Origin: Hofstenia miamia
Taxonomy: Eukaryota; Xenacoelomorpha; Acoela
Assembly (NCBI GenBank): GCA_004352715.1
Contig: SCFE01000009.1
Span: 2,774,786-2,838,785 of the forward strand
DNA length: 64,000 nucleotides
Reading direction: 5' to 3'
In this document: positions 23,619 to 34,667 of the stretch, one piece after another
How positions within the stretch are numbered: position 1 is the first letter of the stretch
How the letters are laid out: each line of letters starts with the position of its first letter
The notes under the pieces: model-generated
Databases searched by the model: none
What the model saw: only the letters and a program-made list of their open reading frames with translations
Told to the model about the DNA's origin: nothing
Program-made: the position numbers and the translations under genes

Positions 23619-24667
23619 TATATATAGTTTAGTTTGCATAAGTTTTCTGCACAGTATTTTGCTTCACTAAATCTAAGAAAAAGCAATCTAAAACGAAATT
23701 TTGCTTAATTATACTTAAATTCACAAACGTTTTTTATAAAAAATTCAAATTTAGTGACACATTCATAGAACCAAGTAATTTTTTAAGCAGTTAGGTATAA
23801 TTTTTTATTCTTAACATAATTTTACAAAACAAGTAATTGTGTTATTAAAAAATAGCTATTTCAAATACATCTCAACAGCTTCCAAGCACAGCAAAAATTT
23901 TATTAATTCACATATTAATACTAACTCACTTAAATGATGAAAACCTATTGTATGATAACATAAATCAACAATTTTTCAAAGCATTCAATGTGCAAATAAA
24001 ATGGGATATAAAACTATCAATAGTAAAATACATAACAGGAATGCAGAAATCAAAAAAATAACAAAAACTTTTCTAAATCCACAGTGTTTGTATTTCTAAA
24101 AATGTACTAACTACTTTCTTTAAAATATTTAATAATATTGTTGTTTACATTTATTAAACTAAGAGTAGTTAAAAACAAAATTAAAAAATAATTCTGTAGT
24201 TATACACAGGCAAGGCTTGACTACAAAAGGCGAGGCTTTAGGTTTTATATTACTGATTATTCAATAGACCACATCTAGTTTTGCCATAACACAAGCTAGT
24301 AATTTAATAAATTTTGTAAATATAAATTTTTGAACGTGTCTTTGTTGTCGTATTTGTATTGTTTTTGACGTTATTTAGAGTTGTAAAAAATATTTTATAT
24401 GGTACAAAACAACTCTAAACACAGATGTTTTAATTCTTTCTTCTTTTTTTCTTTTAACTAGAGAAAATAGTTTTTTTGTATTTAAATGCATTCAATATGT
24501 AGGCTGCTGAAAGTCAAACTATAAGGATTATTTTTACCATTGCAACAGATTTTCTTGTAAAATCTCATACTAAGGAAGGAAAGAAATTTGGAGGGAATTT
24601 CCTAATACTTAAGAACTCTCTCTACTTCCTGTGATCTCCTCCTCTTTAATCGCTTGATCACTCGCAA

Positions 24668-24860
24668 ATTTATGGAACAAACTCAATCTAGATATTGAAG
24701 AAGAACGAAATTTCAATAAATTTAAAAAATCATTAAAAATTTCACTAAAATGAAGAAGATCCAACTACTTATCAAATTATATGTCAAAGTCCATAAACTA
24801 TAACAAAGCTATTGAACAATGAAAACCAACTATTTATATCCTCAAGGACAATAAACTTTT
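24668..24860 (+). pseudogene. LINE ORF2 C-terminal remnant
   Basis: The frame from 24668 reads NLWNKLNLDIEEERNFNKFK then KSLKISLK before a stop. It corresponds to LWNKLDYSTRSEKNFTIFKKKL near the end of the LINE at 2035-2927. 'LWN.L......FK..LK' is the usual end of CR1/jockey-type ORF2. Past the stop, SNYLSNY resembles the same element's tail. It is a short dead fragment in plus orientation. Confidence 0.55.
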
Positions 24861-24989
24861 GAAACCAAGACAAGTATTTTTTTATAACCAAGTTAATTTC
24901 TGTTTATTGTTTTAATTCTTCATAAGTGTTAATCACTTGATTTATAAAAAAAACAAATGAATTAAATGAATATTAAATTTTAAAAAAAA

Positions 24990-25360
24990 TTTTTGGATCT
25001 TGGTCCTTTTGATTTCATTAAGTTCTCTAATCTTTGTTTCACTTGCTCTGATGATGTTGTCATTTTTTCCATTCGACGCACCCTTCATTCCTTCTTCAAT
25101 CGTGCTTACGTTGCTGCTAATTACATCCGGACTCTCCACCCTCCAACAGCCATTGATTTCATTCCCCCGCCGCCGAGTTTCAAGAAATCTTTGACGTCAA
25201 TTCCTCTTTGCTGAGCCCTTCTCCAACTTCGCCTACTCTTCCATTCCATCTGCTCCTACTTTATCTCCTGTGATTGTCCTCACTGCCGTAAAACTTGACT
25301 TGTTTTTATATTTTTGTAGTATCTACCTTCAGCGGCTAAATAAAGTCATTCATTAATATT
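24990..25360 (+). mobile_element. Possible LINE 3' end
   Basis: A moderately G+C-rich block with an open stretch (GPFDFIKFSNLCFTCSDD) ends in CGGCTAAATAAAGTCATTCATT at about 25332-25353. Short AATAAAG(TCATT)n tails like this terminate many non-LTR elements. No RT motif is present, so the call rests on the tail. Confidence 0.3.
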
Positions 25361-25439
25361 ATTATAATTATTTAATACCAAAAAACTGTTAAATAAAAAA
25401 TGTAGTCAATGTTGTAGCGAAGATTTAGAAAATCTTTCA

Positions 25440-27175
25440 ATCAAACCAGTCTCGTTTAATACAACTACAATGCCCAACACCTGAATATGATGACAAAGCA
25501 ATTGCATGTGCTCGAAGTAATCAACTGTTTCATATCTGGTAATGCTCCTGATGAAATTCCACCATATCTTTGTGGAGCTAATCTTTTTGCATTGAAGAAA
25601 AAGGACGGTGAAATTCGCCCAATTGCTGTGGGAGAAGTTCTTCGAAAATTGATTGCCAAATGCTTATGTCAATTGTCAAGGAATAGGCCAGCTGCTCTTT
25701 TTTTCCACTTCAAGTTGGTGGAGGCATTAAGGGAGGTTGTGAAGCTGTCATCCATGTTTTGAGTGGATTGATAGAAGCTGTTGGATCGAAGACAAATTTA
25801 GCATTTCTCCAGGTAGACATCAAAAATGCATTTAACAGTCTTAATCGTTCAGCAATACATTCTCAGGTTAAACTTCATTTTCCGCAGTTATATCCATGGG
25901 TCTATTTTTGCTACTCCCAGCCTTCGGTTAAAATTTGGATCTAAATCCTTGCCTTCAGCTTGCGGAGTTCAACAAGGTGATCCATTGGCTCCCGTTTTGT
26001 TTGCTTTAGCTATTCACCCGATCATTTTTGCATTGTATTTAGATGATGGTACTCTGGTTGGGGACGTTCCATCTTTTGCAAATTATATGAGTTTGTGGTG
26101 TTGGCTATGAAAAAAGTAGGCTTGGAAATTAGTTTAACTAAATGTGAAATTTGGTCGCCTAATCCTAATTGCGATTTCAGTGCTTTGCCCAAAACTATCA
26201 ACAGACGAAAATGTGGTCTTATAACTCTTGGAGCTCCTATCTCCAAGTCTCCAAAATTTATCCAAGATTTCTTTTCGAAACGTGTCTCAAAGTCCATTGT
26301 AATTTCTTGAAGACCCGCAGTTAGAATTGCATCTGATGAGGAGCTGTGCTTCACTACCTAAGATATCTTTTTGTTTAGGAACTTCTAATCCCGGAACTGT
26401 TACAGCAGAACTGGAAGAATTTGATTCAGCAGTTCATCAGTCTCTAGAAAGTATAGCAGGTTCAGCTGTTTCTGTGTCACAATGACTACATGTATCTTTG
26501 CCAATGTCTAAATGAGGTCTTGGATTACCACTAGCGTCAACAATTGCTTCTGCAGAGTTCTTAGAGTCATATGTGGACAATAAAGAACTAATTTGTTTAT
26601 GTAAACAGATTGTTTCTGTTGATGATTATATTTACTCTGTGCCACATCAGTGTTTGCAAGAACTTTCTAGCAAAGGAATAGCGTTGACTGAAATGCTTTT
26701 ACACATGGCCCCAAAAGCACAGAAGTCTATTTGTTCACTTTTAGGGCAAGTTAGCCAGAATAATTGTTTACCCTCCAATTTGTCTCCTCGCGATAAAGCA
26801 AAACTTCTCTCTTGTTCCATGCCAGGAAGTGGGGATTGGTTGGCTGCGATTGCCTTGAAAGCACTTGGTCATTCCTTCTCTCCTGCTGAATTCCGAATTT
26901 TGCTTTGTTATCGGCCTGGCATCCCCTTAATTGATGATGACAAAAAATGTCTAAAATGCTTTAGGCCTTTGGATTTATTCGGTGATCATGCTATGTCATG
27001 CGCGGTTGATGGTGAAAGAATTGCGCGTCATTATCGAATCAGGACGCTATTTTTGCAACTGCTTCTAAATGTGCTTTGTCTCCTGTGCTTGAAAAGTCTA
27101 ACCTCATTGAGTCTCGTGCTCGTCCTGGGGTCATCTTTTTGCATGCTGGTCTTCTGCACTTAATCGAGTGCAATT
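25440..27175 (+). pseudogene. Reverse transcriptase element of the YLDD / GVQQGDP type, with zinc-knuckle-like C-terminus
   Basis: Successive frames encode LFALKKKDGEIRPIAVGEVL (fingers), VDIKNAFNSLN (motif A; catalytic Asp codon at 25816-25818), CGVQQGDPLAPVLFALAIHP (motif B), YLDDGTLVGD (motif C with the YLDD pair near 26038-26046), then VGLEISLTKCEIW and GAPISKS (thumb). The downstream frame at 26573-27163 has SGDWLAAIALKAL, RILLCYRPGIPL and C-x2-C...DLFGDHAMSC...ERIARHYRIR. After a last shift near 27060 it reads SPVLEKSNLIE...RPGVIFL to a stop. That final part corresponds to the region before a PD-(D/E)XK-like domain in this family. Frameshifts and small deletions make it a dead copy; the 5' end is missing. 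Confidence 0.8.
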
Positions 27176-29029
27176 AAATGAAAGCAATTTGCAAAGGGTC
27201 AAAATATACCAATGACCAATCTGCCTGAATTTTCCAGCCCAAACCCACAAGTATTAGGACCAGTGGATTGACAAAGACCCAGACCAAGTCCGTTAAGTGT
27301 TCAATATTAGGTCTACATGTTAAAGATAAACCGTAGTTTGTCTGAAATTATAACCGAGGCTGGGGAAAAGAACGATTAATATAGAAATTTATAGTTCTTG
27401 AAATTCTTCATTTTACTGTTCATTTTTATCAATATTCTTTAGTCAATCAAAAGTAAATTTATTCTGCTATTGGTCAAATCTCGACAAAAAATGCTTCATA
27501 TCGTTAAAAATCTAAATAAAATAATCTGCCAATAGAAACCATTTCGTACACAGGATTTTCTGACGGGGGGCATCTTAGTCTTGGCCCAAGAAAAACTTTG
27601 AAAATTTTGAAAAATAGATTTTAAAAAATGTGTTTCACGAAATCATTTGATTTAACCAAACAAAGTCAATTTCAAAAACCTGACGAGGAGACATTCTACC
27701 ATGCCCCCCCTGCGTACGCTACTGGTGGAAACTACTACTATAAAAACAAGAAACACCATAAGCGCTCTGAATTAAGCATTGAAGCAACTGCTTTTCTATT
27801 TCCAAATGTATCATTGGATCACATTGGCCCTACATATTTCACCAAAATAAAGGAAATTTTGAATTTATTTTTAAGATTTTGCAGTTATCATTAAAATAAG
27901 AAGCTCCAATTTGGGAAAATAGTAGCGTTAAGCGGTTTTGTAAATTTCACTAAGCAGACAATAGGCATATACACCTCTAGGATATTGATAAAATTTTTAA
28001 TATGCAAGCTTTTGATTGTCAACGGCACTTTCTGCACTAATTTTGTGTTTTATATATTGTCAAAAAATAATCCCATGTTCGCGGATGCATCCATTTTTTA
28101 CCGGTATATCTAACGACAAAAGGTTGATTGCGAATTGTTTCTAAAATGACATATTAATTAACAGATAATAAATGTAATCGAGACGTTTACTGAAAATTAA
28201 AATGGCTACTCTAATACATACCCACAAATTTCATTTAGTTTTAATTTACTAAAGCCAAAATTTGTGGTTCTAAGAACAAAAAATTATTTTTGTTATACAA
28301 ACAAAATTTCTTTAATGGGAGCACTAGTAAAAACTAAATATAAATTTACGAATACAGCATAAAAGTAATTCATTTGAAATCTCTATCATAGGCTTGTTTA
28401 CATTGGAATACGTTATAATATTCACGTACGATAATGTTAAAAAATCAACATACGAAATTACAAAATGTTTATTCAATCTTGAATTTTAGCAGAAATGTGT
28501 ATCCTGGGTTTCACCCCCCTACACAGGATTTCGCAAGAATCTTGTGTTCTTAAGTGAAACATGCATAGTCATTGCAACCAAAGGGAATATCGGAAATTTT
28601 CAGTGATAAGACACCAACCCTAGCAATATATTTTTTTAATCGCTGAGCTAAATTCGAAAATTCTAATTTAATAGCATTTCAAAATTCTCATTAAGCAATA
28701 ACTATTTTACGTTTATGTATATTAAAAGGCCCATGCGAATATGAGGAGAGGTACTTTGGGCAATTTTCTCAAACCTTTAGGTTTCCAACAATGAGTTTTT
28801 TATCGGTTTAGGAAGAAAATATTTCATAAAAATTTAAAAAATTAAGACATAAAGTAGTGAAATACATTTTATTTTGTAAGTATTTAGAGGGGTTTGCAAC
28901 ATAGAAATTTTTGCATGTCTTCCTGTAAAAAAGGCGTCCGTTGTTTTACTCGATTATTTCAAATGTAAAATTAATTGACATGATGAAAATAAATATTTTC
29001 ATTGATAGGCTTAATTATGATTCAATATG

Positions 29030-29031
<2 letters not shown>
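27176..29031. other. No confident gene; A+T-rich intergenic DNA
   Basis: This lies just downstream of the SMAD 3' end. An 88-codon open stretch at 27628-27894 has mixed composition (KPDEETFYHAPPAYATGG) but no splice borders or family match. ACACAGGATTT occurs at about 27549 and 28531 beside C/G runs, perhaps two copies of one repeat end. Confidence 0.35.

Positions 29032-29077
<46 letters not shown>
29032..29077. repeat. (TA)n microsatellite
   Basis: A long TA run that begins about 24 nt past the SMAD poly(A) signal. Confidence 0.95.
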
Positions 29078-29080
<3 letters not shown>

Positions 29081-29100
29081 ATAATTTAAGCATTAAAAAA

Positions 29101-29106
29101 TTTATT
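29101..29106 (-). terminator. Poly(A) signal AATAAA of the SMAD6/7-like gene
   Basis: AATAAA on the minus strand begins only 7 nt after the TAA stop of the MH2 exon (29113-29115). With cleavage normally 10-30 nt downstream, the 3'UTR would be about 25-45 nt, ending at the TA microsatellite. Confidence 0.6.
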
Positions 29107-29112
29107 ACAAAA

Positions 29113-29615
29113 TTAAAAATTCATTATGACTTCAATCCAACAAGGACATTTTCCAATTTCTCTCCGAATATAGCAATCGCCAAATCCTTTAGCAAAACTG
29201 ATACAGAAAGAACTATGATCAACTGGTTCTGAAACTCTATGTGTAGTGTCTATGATAAGGGAAGGATCAAAAACTTTGTAACAAGAAAAACGAGGTATTT
29301 TGATGACAGTTTGGTTTTGTACAGCAAATAGTGCTGATGACAGAAATATTGGGTGTGAAGAACTGTTGTGAATCCAGACAGCTCCACTGGAGTCTAATTC
29401 CAAAACACAGTTTATTTTTAGGCGTGTTCTAAGAATAACGTCATTTTGGTGGGACGTTTCAACTGGAGGTAGAAAGGCTTTTGCAACGTGTGTTTCCAAT
29501 GTGTGAGCATTCCGTTTTGAGGATAATGATATGGATGGATGCTTTACTGGTAAAATTGGACCAACGCGTTGCATTTCTTCGCGGTAGGCAACGAAACACC
29601 AAGGCCTCTTTTCTT
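29113..29615 (-). CDS. MH2 exon of SMAD6/7-like inhibitory SMAD (terminal exon)
   Basis: After acceptor CCTTAG the exon reads EKRPWCFVAYREEMQRVG, matching the I-SMAD MH2 start (WC.VAYWEE..RVG). The middle has GAVWIHNSSSHPIF ('GVW.YNRS.YPIF') and KIPRFSCYKVFD. The end, ISFAKGFGDCY, CPCWIEVIMNF and stop, fits 'ISFVKGWG.CY.RQFI.SCPCWLEV' of SMAD7. The C-terminus stops as in SMAD7 and lacks the SSxS phosphorylation tail of receptor-activated SMADs, so this is the inhibitory class. Departures: KGFG for KGWG and a diverged L3 loop (RREIGK for RQFITS). MH2 mediates receptor and SMAD contacts. The exon takes two bases to finish a codon (phase 1 donor needed), which the donor at 31804 supplies. Confidence 0.88.
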
Positions 29616-30001
29616 CTAAGGCTAAACATCAAAGTATCATTTTAATATATATTTTCATGACATTCGCAATTTATAATAAACTTTCAGAAACCTAGAACTT
29701 TTTGTATTGCAAGGTTTAAATTCTCGGAAAGTTGAGTTGATTTAAGCATTCATTAGCTAATTGCTTCTACATAAACCTAATGTCGGCAGGCGAGATCAAA
29801 ATATCTCTGCCTCTGTGGCACATTTTGCGGCTTCATAGCATCTTGTCCTGAACTGATGAAGCTGGATGTGAGTATGATTTGTACATTACTAGTCCTTATT
29901 TATTTTATTTATTTTTTTGCCTTTGTCAAATTTGTAAAAATAAATAGTTTTCATCAATAAATATAATGTCAATGCTTAATGACTTCTAATTTAATTAAAT
30001 T

Positions 30002-30597
30002 NGCCAAATGGCGGGGTGTGTTGCAAAATCGGACAGCTTACCGCCATCCATTTCCTGCTGCTTTCCGCAAGCGGCCCGCCAACTTTTTGTTAACTGGGCT
30101 GTTAATTACTCCCTGTAAATTGTTGTTTAAGTTAGCTTGGCGCTAATTCAACTTATCCAAATTGCTTTGGAAATGTATTCCTTATTCATTGCGATCAAAT
30201 TTGAAGTATTTTTTCAAACTATCTGATGATGTTCAATTGGTTCTCGATTCACCTCCCGTATTCCAAGATGTTACTGATGATTTTCATAATTTCAATCGTT
30301 TAATTGGCGCATATCGTTGTAAGGATTTAGTTACTGCTTTTAATATTCATCCTTGCCGAACTGTTAGATGTCCTATGGGTGAAACTGAACATATTTCCGA
30401 AGCAGGTCGCATTCAGTTTTGCCATTATATTCATTATTTGTGTAACGAATTGACTTGGTTCACAGCCGATTTTGACTCTCACTTTGCTGATATGAGGAGT
30501 GATTGGTTAAAACCAAATGTAAAAGCGTTAGGGAAGTTTGAGATTTTTCCTTCATTAATACAAGTTCCTGAGCTAGGCTTATGTATCATGACGTGTN
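30002..30597 (+). other. Misplaced contig between two single Ns, with unknown coding-like sequence
   Basis: Single Ns at 30002 and 30597 enclose 594 bp that interrupts two exact copies of one 828-bp block, so it is probably an unrelated small contig placed here by the scaffolder. It is richer in G+C than its surroundings. One plus-strand frame is open nearly throughout: AKWRGVLQNRTAYRHPFPAA... to one TAA at about 30144, then from 30147 to the right N (PVFQDVTDDFHNFNRLIGAY, NIHPCRTVRCPMGETEHISE, FTADFDSHFADMRSDWL). I do not recognise the protein. It could be a transposon ORF, a gene fragment from elsewhere or foreign DNA. Confidence 0.6.
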
Positions 30598-31039
30598 CAA
30601 TCGCCAAATCCTTTAGCAAAACTGATACAGAAAGAACTATGATCAACTGGTTCTGAAACTCTATGTGTAGTGTCTATGATAAGGGAAGGATCAAAAACTT
30701 TGTAACAAGAAAAACGAGGTATTTTGATGACAGTTTGGTTTTGTACAGCAAATAGTGCTGATGACAGAAATATTGGGTGTGAAGAACTGTTGTGAATCCA
30801 GACAGCTCCACTGGAGTCTAATTCCAAAACACAGTTTATTTTTAGGCGTGTTCTAAGAATAACGTCATTTTGGTGGGACGTTTCAACTGGAGGTAGAAAG
30901 GCTTTTGCAACGTGTGTTTCCAATGTGTGAGCATTCCGTTTTGAGGATAATGATATGGATGGATGCTTTACTGGTAAAATTGGACCAACGCGTTGCATTT
31001 CTTCGCGGTAGGCAACGAAACACCAAGGCCTCTTTTCTT
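30598..31039 (-). pseudogene. Duplicate copy of the MH2 exon, cut at an assembly N
   Basis: This is the same MH2 exon again, 1424 bp away, identical as far as I can read, but missing its 3' end (the part from GDCY to the stop). It belongs to the block 30598-31425, which repeats 29174-30001. The right-hand edge of the duplication has no N, while the left starts exactly at the N of 30597. This is best read as one locus assembled twice, not as a second gene. Confidence 0.85.
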
Positions 31040-31662
31040 CTAAGGCTAAACATCAAAGTATCATTTTAATATATATTTTCATGACATTCGCAATTTATAA
31101 TAAACTTTCAGAAACCTAGAACTTTTTGTATTGCAAGGTTTAAATTCTCGGAAAGTTGAGTTGATTTAAGCATTCATTAGCTAATTGCTTCTACATAAAC
31201 CTAATGTCGGCAGGCGAGATCAAAATATCTCTGCCTCTGTGGCACATTTTGCGGCTTCATAGCATCTTGTCCTGAACTGATGAAGCTGGATGTGAGTATG
31301 ATTTGTACATTACTAGTCCTTATTTATTTTATTTATTTTTTTGCCTTTGTCAAATTTGTAAAAATAAATAGTTTTCATCAATAAATATAATGTCAATGCT
31401 TAATGACTTCTAATTTAATTAAATTAAAAATTACAGTCGAAGACAAAAGTCTTTACTGCAAAACATTTATTAATGAAAAGATTAAACTCAAATAATGATC
31501 AGTTTTGTTTGGGATGTAGTATTTGAATAAGACTTAGCAGGAGTGTTGCGGGTCGCACAAATAATAATATTAATAGTAGTGCGCCTAGGTAACAATGTAT
31601 AAATCTTCTTCTTGTGATCTAATGAAATTTCTGAGGGTTGCACGGTCTCTTAAAAAAATTTA

Positions 31663-31682
31663 TATATATATATATATATATG
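31663..31682. repeat. (TA)n microsatellite
   Basis: Short TA run inside the last SMAD intron. Confidence 0.9.
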
Positions 31683-31803
31683 CTTGTTAAGAAATATTAG
31701 ATGACTTTGATGTGGACACATCTATGGATTTTTCGCTCTCCTGTAATGATGAAGATTTGTGCTAAAAGTTATTCCTCTGTCTGAAAGTAGAAAAAAAGTT
31801 TAC

Positions 31804-31890
31804 GTTTTTTGCAATTAGAAATCCATTTTTTTGTAAAAATATTCGAATTCGTTCCATACCTAGTGTTCCGATAATGAGGCGGTCTAATGC
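31804..31890 (-). CDS. Linker exon of SMAD6/7-like gene with PPxY motif
   Basis: On the minus strand the pyrimidine-rich acceptor TTGTTGTTCTCATAG precedes GC ATT AGA CCG CCT CAT TAT CGG, that is (G)IRPPHYRNTRY. The MH1 exon ends in phase 1 with a G, so the first codon becomes GGC. PPHY is the PPxY (PY) motif, which I-SMADs use to bind the WW domains of SMURF ligases; SMAD7 has PPPPYSRY at this position. Two donors are possible. AAC|GTAAAC at 31804 leaves phase 1 and fits the MH2 exon. AG|GTATGG at 31860 leaves phase 2 and would need another exon. The first is chosen for phase, though the second is the stronger donor. Confidence 0.65.
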
Positions 31891-33734
31891 CTATGAGAAC
31901 AACAATTAGCTGTTCAGGCGCTACATGCGCAAGTCAGATTTCGCCCAAGAGCACACCTGGACTAGTTTGTGAGGAATCTCAATTTATAGACGATGGGAAA
32001 GAGGAGACTATTCTCTATCTTGCAATATTATCAGATTTTAAATATCTTCATTAGTTCGTGAGCTACAAAGGCTTGAATATTTGTTGCAGAAACCATTTTT
32101 GAAAAATCCCTAGTAGAATTAGGATTAAACGTTCGGTCGCGAGATTTAGATATAAACTTATATTTGATATTGCAGTGTTCTTCATTAAAGGGTTTTATCA
32201 GTTAATTATAATCATCAACTAAGATATAAATTCAAAAAAGATATTCGTGCTTCAATACTAGATGGCCTGTTATGTTTAAATGCAATATATTGAAGAAAGC
32301 CAAAGTATAATAAAGATATTATATTAAAAAGCATTCTTACTCAAAGAGCGCATCAAACAATCCTATAACAACGTTTTTTGTATTAATTCAAGTCTAAATT
32401 GGAATTACTTTAAGTCCGATAGTGTTTCTTGATATAAAAGTTACATCATGCTTTGAATGCGGATCAATTTTATTAAGAAATAATTAAAAAGAATTTTGGT
32501 GAAATCGAATTGTAAAGCTCTTTAGCATTTCGATTAAAACAATTTCAATTTTTTGTGAAATTATAAAATTCAATATCACGTATTGATTCGCGTTTTCATG
32601 GATTTCAAAAAACGTCTTTGATTGAAAGTTGCTATAGATGTCAAAAGAACCAAACACCTTTCCTTTGAAAAGAGCAGACTTTGTTGCTTTATCTATTCTG
32701 CGCATTTACGTTCAAAAGCAAATTGCTTTCACAGAAACGCTTTTGTCATGAAACTTGCAAAGCCCAATTTTCCATTACGAATTCAATCAAAGATATATAC
32801 ATTCATGCAAAAAATTGAGCGCGGTGTATCAGATAAGATAGACGTCGAAACCAGACCAAATAAAACCATCACAAACGTCATAAATTTTTAAGCTGTTTCG
32901 GATGTTCAAAATTTGCGATAATATCAACTTACTTTAAGTGCAACAATGTTGTTTATTTTAAAAAAATATTTGAGTCAATATATGTTCCTCCCTTAAACGC
33001 TTCTATGAAGTAAACAAAAGCAAACAACGTATATTAGGTGAACAGCTACAATTGTCATACCGATTTCTTGCATGGTAGTCAACCATTAAGAAAAACTACT
33101 CAATTCCTAATCAATTGCATACGCAAGGGGCATATAGTAGAAGGTCTCCACGTAAGGTTTTCAAAATGCATTTTAAATGGCTGAATCAAAAAATTTGATC
33201 ACAATTGAGAATGCCTAAAATCCTGGGTATGCTCCTGTTCCTAATCATAATAGGCATGCATGAATATAATAAGTATGTCCTACGCATTATGAACATTTTA
33301 CTAAACGCGTACATACCAAATTAATACAGTTGCTGTCAGTTAAGTGATATTCAAGGGTGGATATGATTATTGATTTCTATATCGAACACTACGTAACTCA
33401 CTCGCACCATAACTTGCCGGAAATACACTACAGTTTTAATATACCTTCATCCACCAAGTACAAACATTTTTCGAGTCTATGATGGAAAATTTTATTCAAA
33501 AATCTAAACACACTGTTCAAAAAATGTAAAAAATCAGGTTTCAATCCTAATATACAAATGTTGACGAATTAGCTGTCCAAAAATAAATGGTTCCGTTTTA
33601 ACAATACTCAATTGATATTCTGTGCACTTCAACATAAACTTGAGCAATGATTTTCAATTCATTTACTGATTTAAAATTGAACAAAAAATAAATTTTAAAA
33701 TATTAGGGGATTTTCGAAAAGTAAAATTAATTAA

Positions 33735-33739
<5 letters not shown>

Positions 33740-33777
<38 letters not shown>
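33740..33777. repeat. (TA)n microsatellite
   Basis: TA run preceded by (TTAA)n. Confidence 0.95.
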
Positions 33778-33779
<2 letters not shown>

Positions 33780-34589
33780 GATTCAACTTTATTATTTTAT
33801 TCAATATATCAGTAGTATTCACAACTTTTAAATAATGCAAAAACTAAACTTTTGATGACAATTGATAAATGAATTCAGCTGAAATTGAAAAAATATTTTT
33901 AAAGTTATGCAAATATTTGAATATATTTCAATTAGAAACGCATATGAATGTACCAATTAGTATGCCAGATTTAGAAAATATAACTTTAAGTAAGTAATCT
34001 CATGTTATCCCTACTCTAGACAAAAAGGAAGACAATTTCCAGCCCCAGACCTAATATCGTCTTGCATAGCTAGTCTGCTAGACTAACTTAGGGCTCTTGT
34101 CAGCAACAAATCTTAAAATGCATTAACTAATAAAGCAATCAATGAAATCCCTTATCCGCCATCGTTTAAATTTAACATTTCAACTGCTCTGAAGCATGTG
34201 AGAGAAATTAATACAAATGGCTATTTGACCGAAGCTTAGTAAAATTACTGGATAACAGTGATGAATATAGTTAAATTAATAGAGAAAATTTTTCCTATTT
34301 TCAATCAATAATTAGAAAATATACCCTTTCCGCCTATTTCAATGTACTTTGTTTTCAACACAATGCTTTTATAGATATTGTTTTATTTGGACCAATTAAC
34401 GCCTCGCCTTAGGTGCTAGGTATTAAAGCATGGATTCACAAAACCGTGTGCATTTATTAAATAGATAATAGCAATACATTAAGGCTGAGGCAGGGAAATG
34501 TTGCATAAAGCAATATATCAAATTGTGCAGTGTATAATTTATCACGCGCTTCATAATGGACATCGAAAATATGAGGGACAAAAAAATAC

Positions 34590-34667
34590 CTGACAAAAGT
34601 CTGCGTGCACACTGAAGAGATTGTACTGAGTCAGACTTCGTGGAGTACGCAAAAGCAGACGAAATGT
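34590..34667 (-). CDS. Optional linker exon (candidate) of the SMAD6/7-like gene
   Basis: A 78-nt G+C-richer segment between acceptor CCATTTTAG and donor TGTCAG|GTATTT. In phase 1 to phase 1 it reads ISSAFAYSTKSDSVQSLQCA then RRLLS. It fits without frame change between the phase-1 exon at 35631 and the PPxY exon. A Ser/Thr-rich linker is usual between MH1 and MH2, but there is no SMAD-specific motif here. It could belong to another gene on the same strand. Confidence 0.35.

Noticed and set aside
22218-23686. Long ORFs across N runs
   Set aside because: Produced by translating gap characters; same for those at 41.7, 46.7 and 58.2 kb.
27628-27894. Plus-strand 88-codon ORF
   Set aside because: Composition is suggestive, but there is no family, no clear splice sites and no partner exon.
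30598-31039. A second, paralogous SMAD MH2 gene
   Set aside because: Identity to the first copy, including intron sequence, and the single Ns at the borders point to an assembly duplicate.
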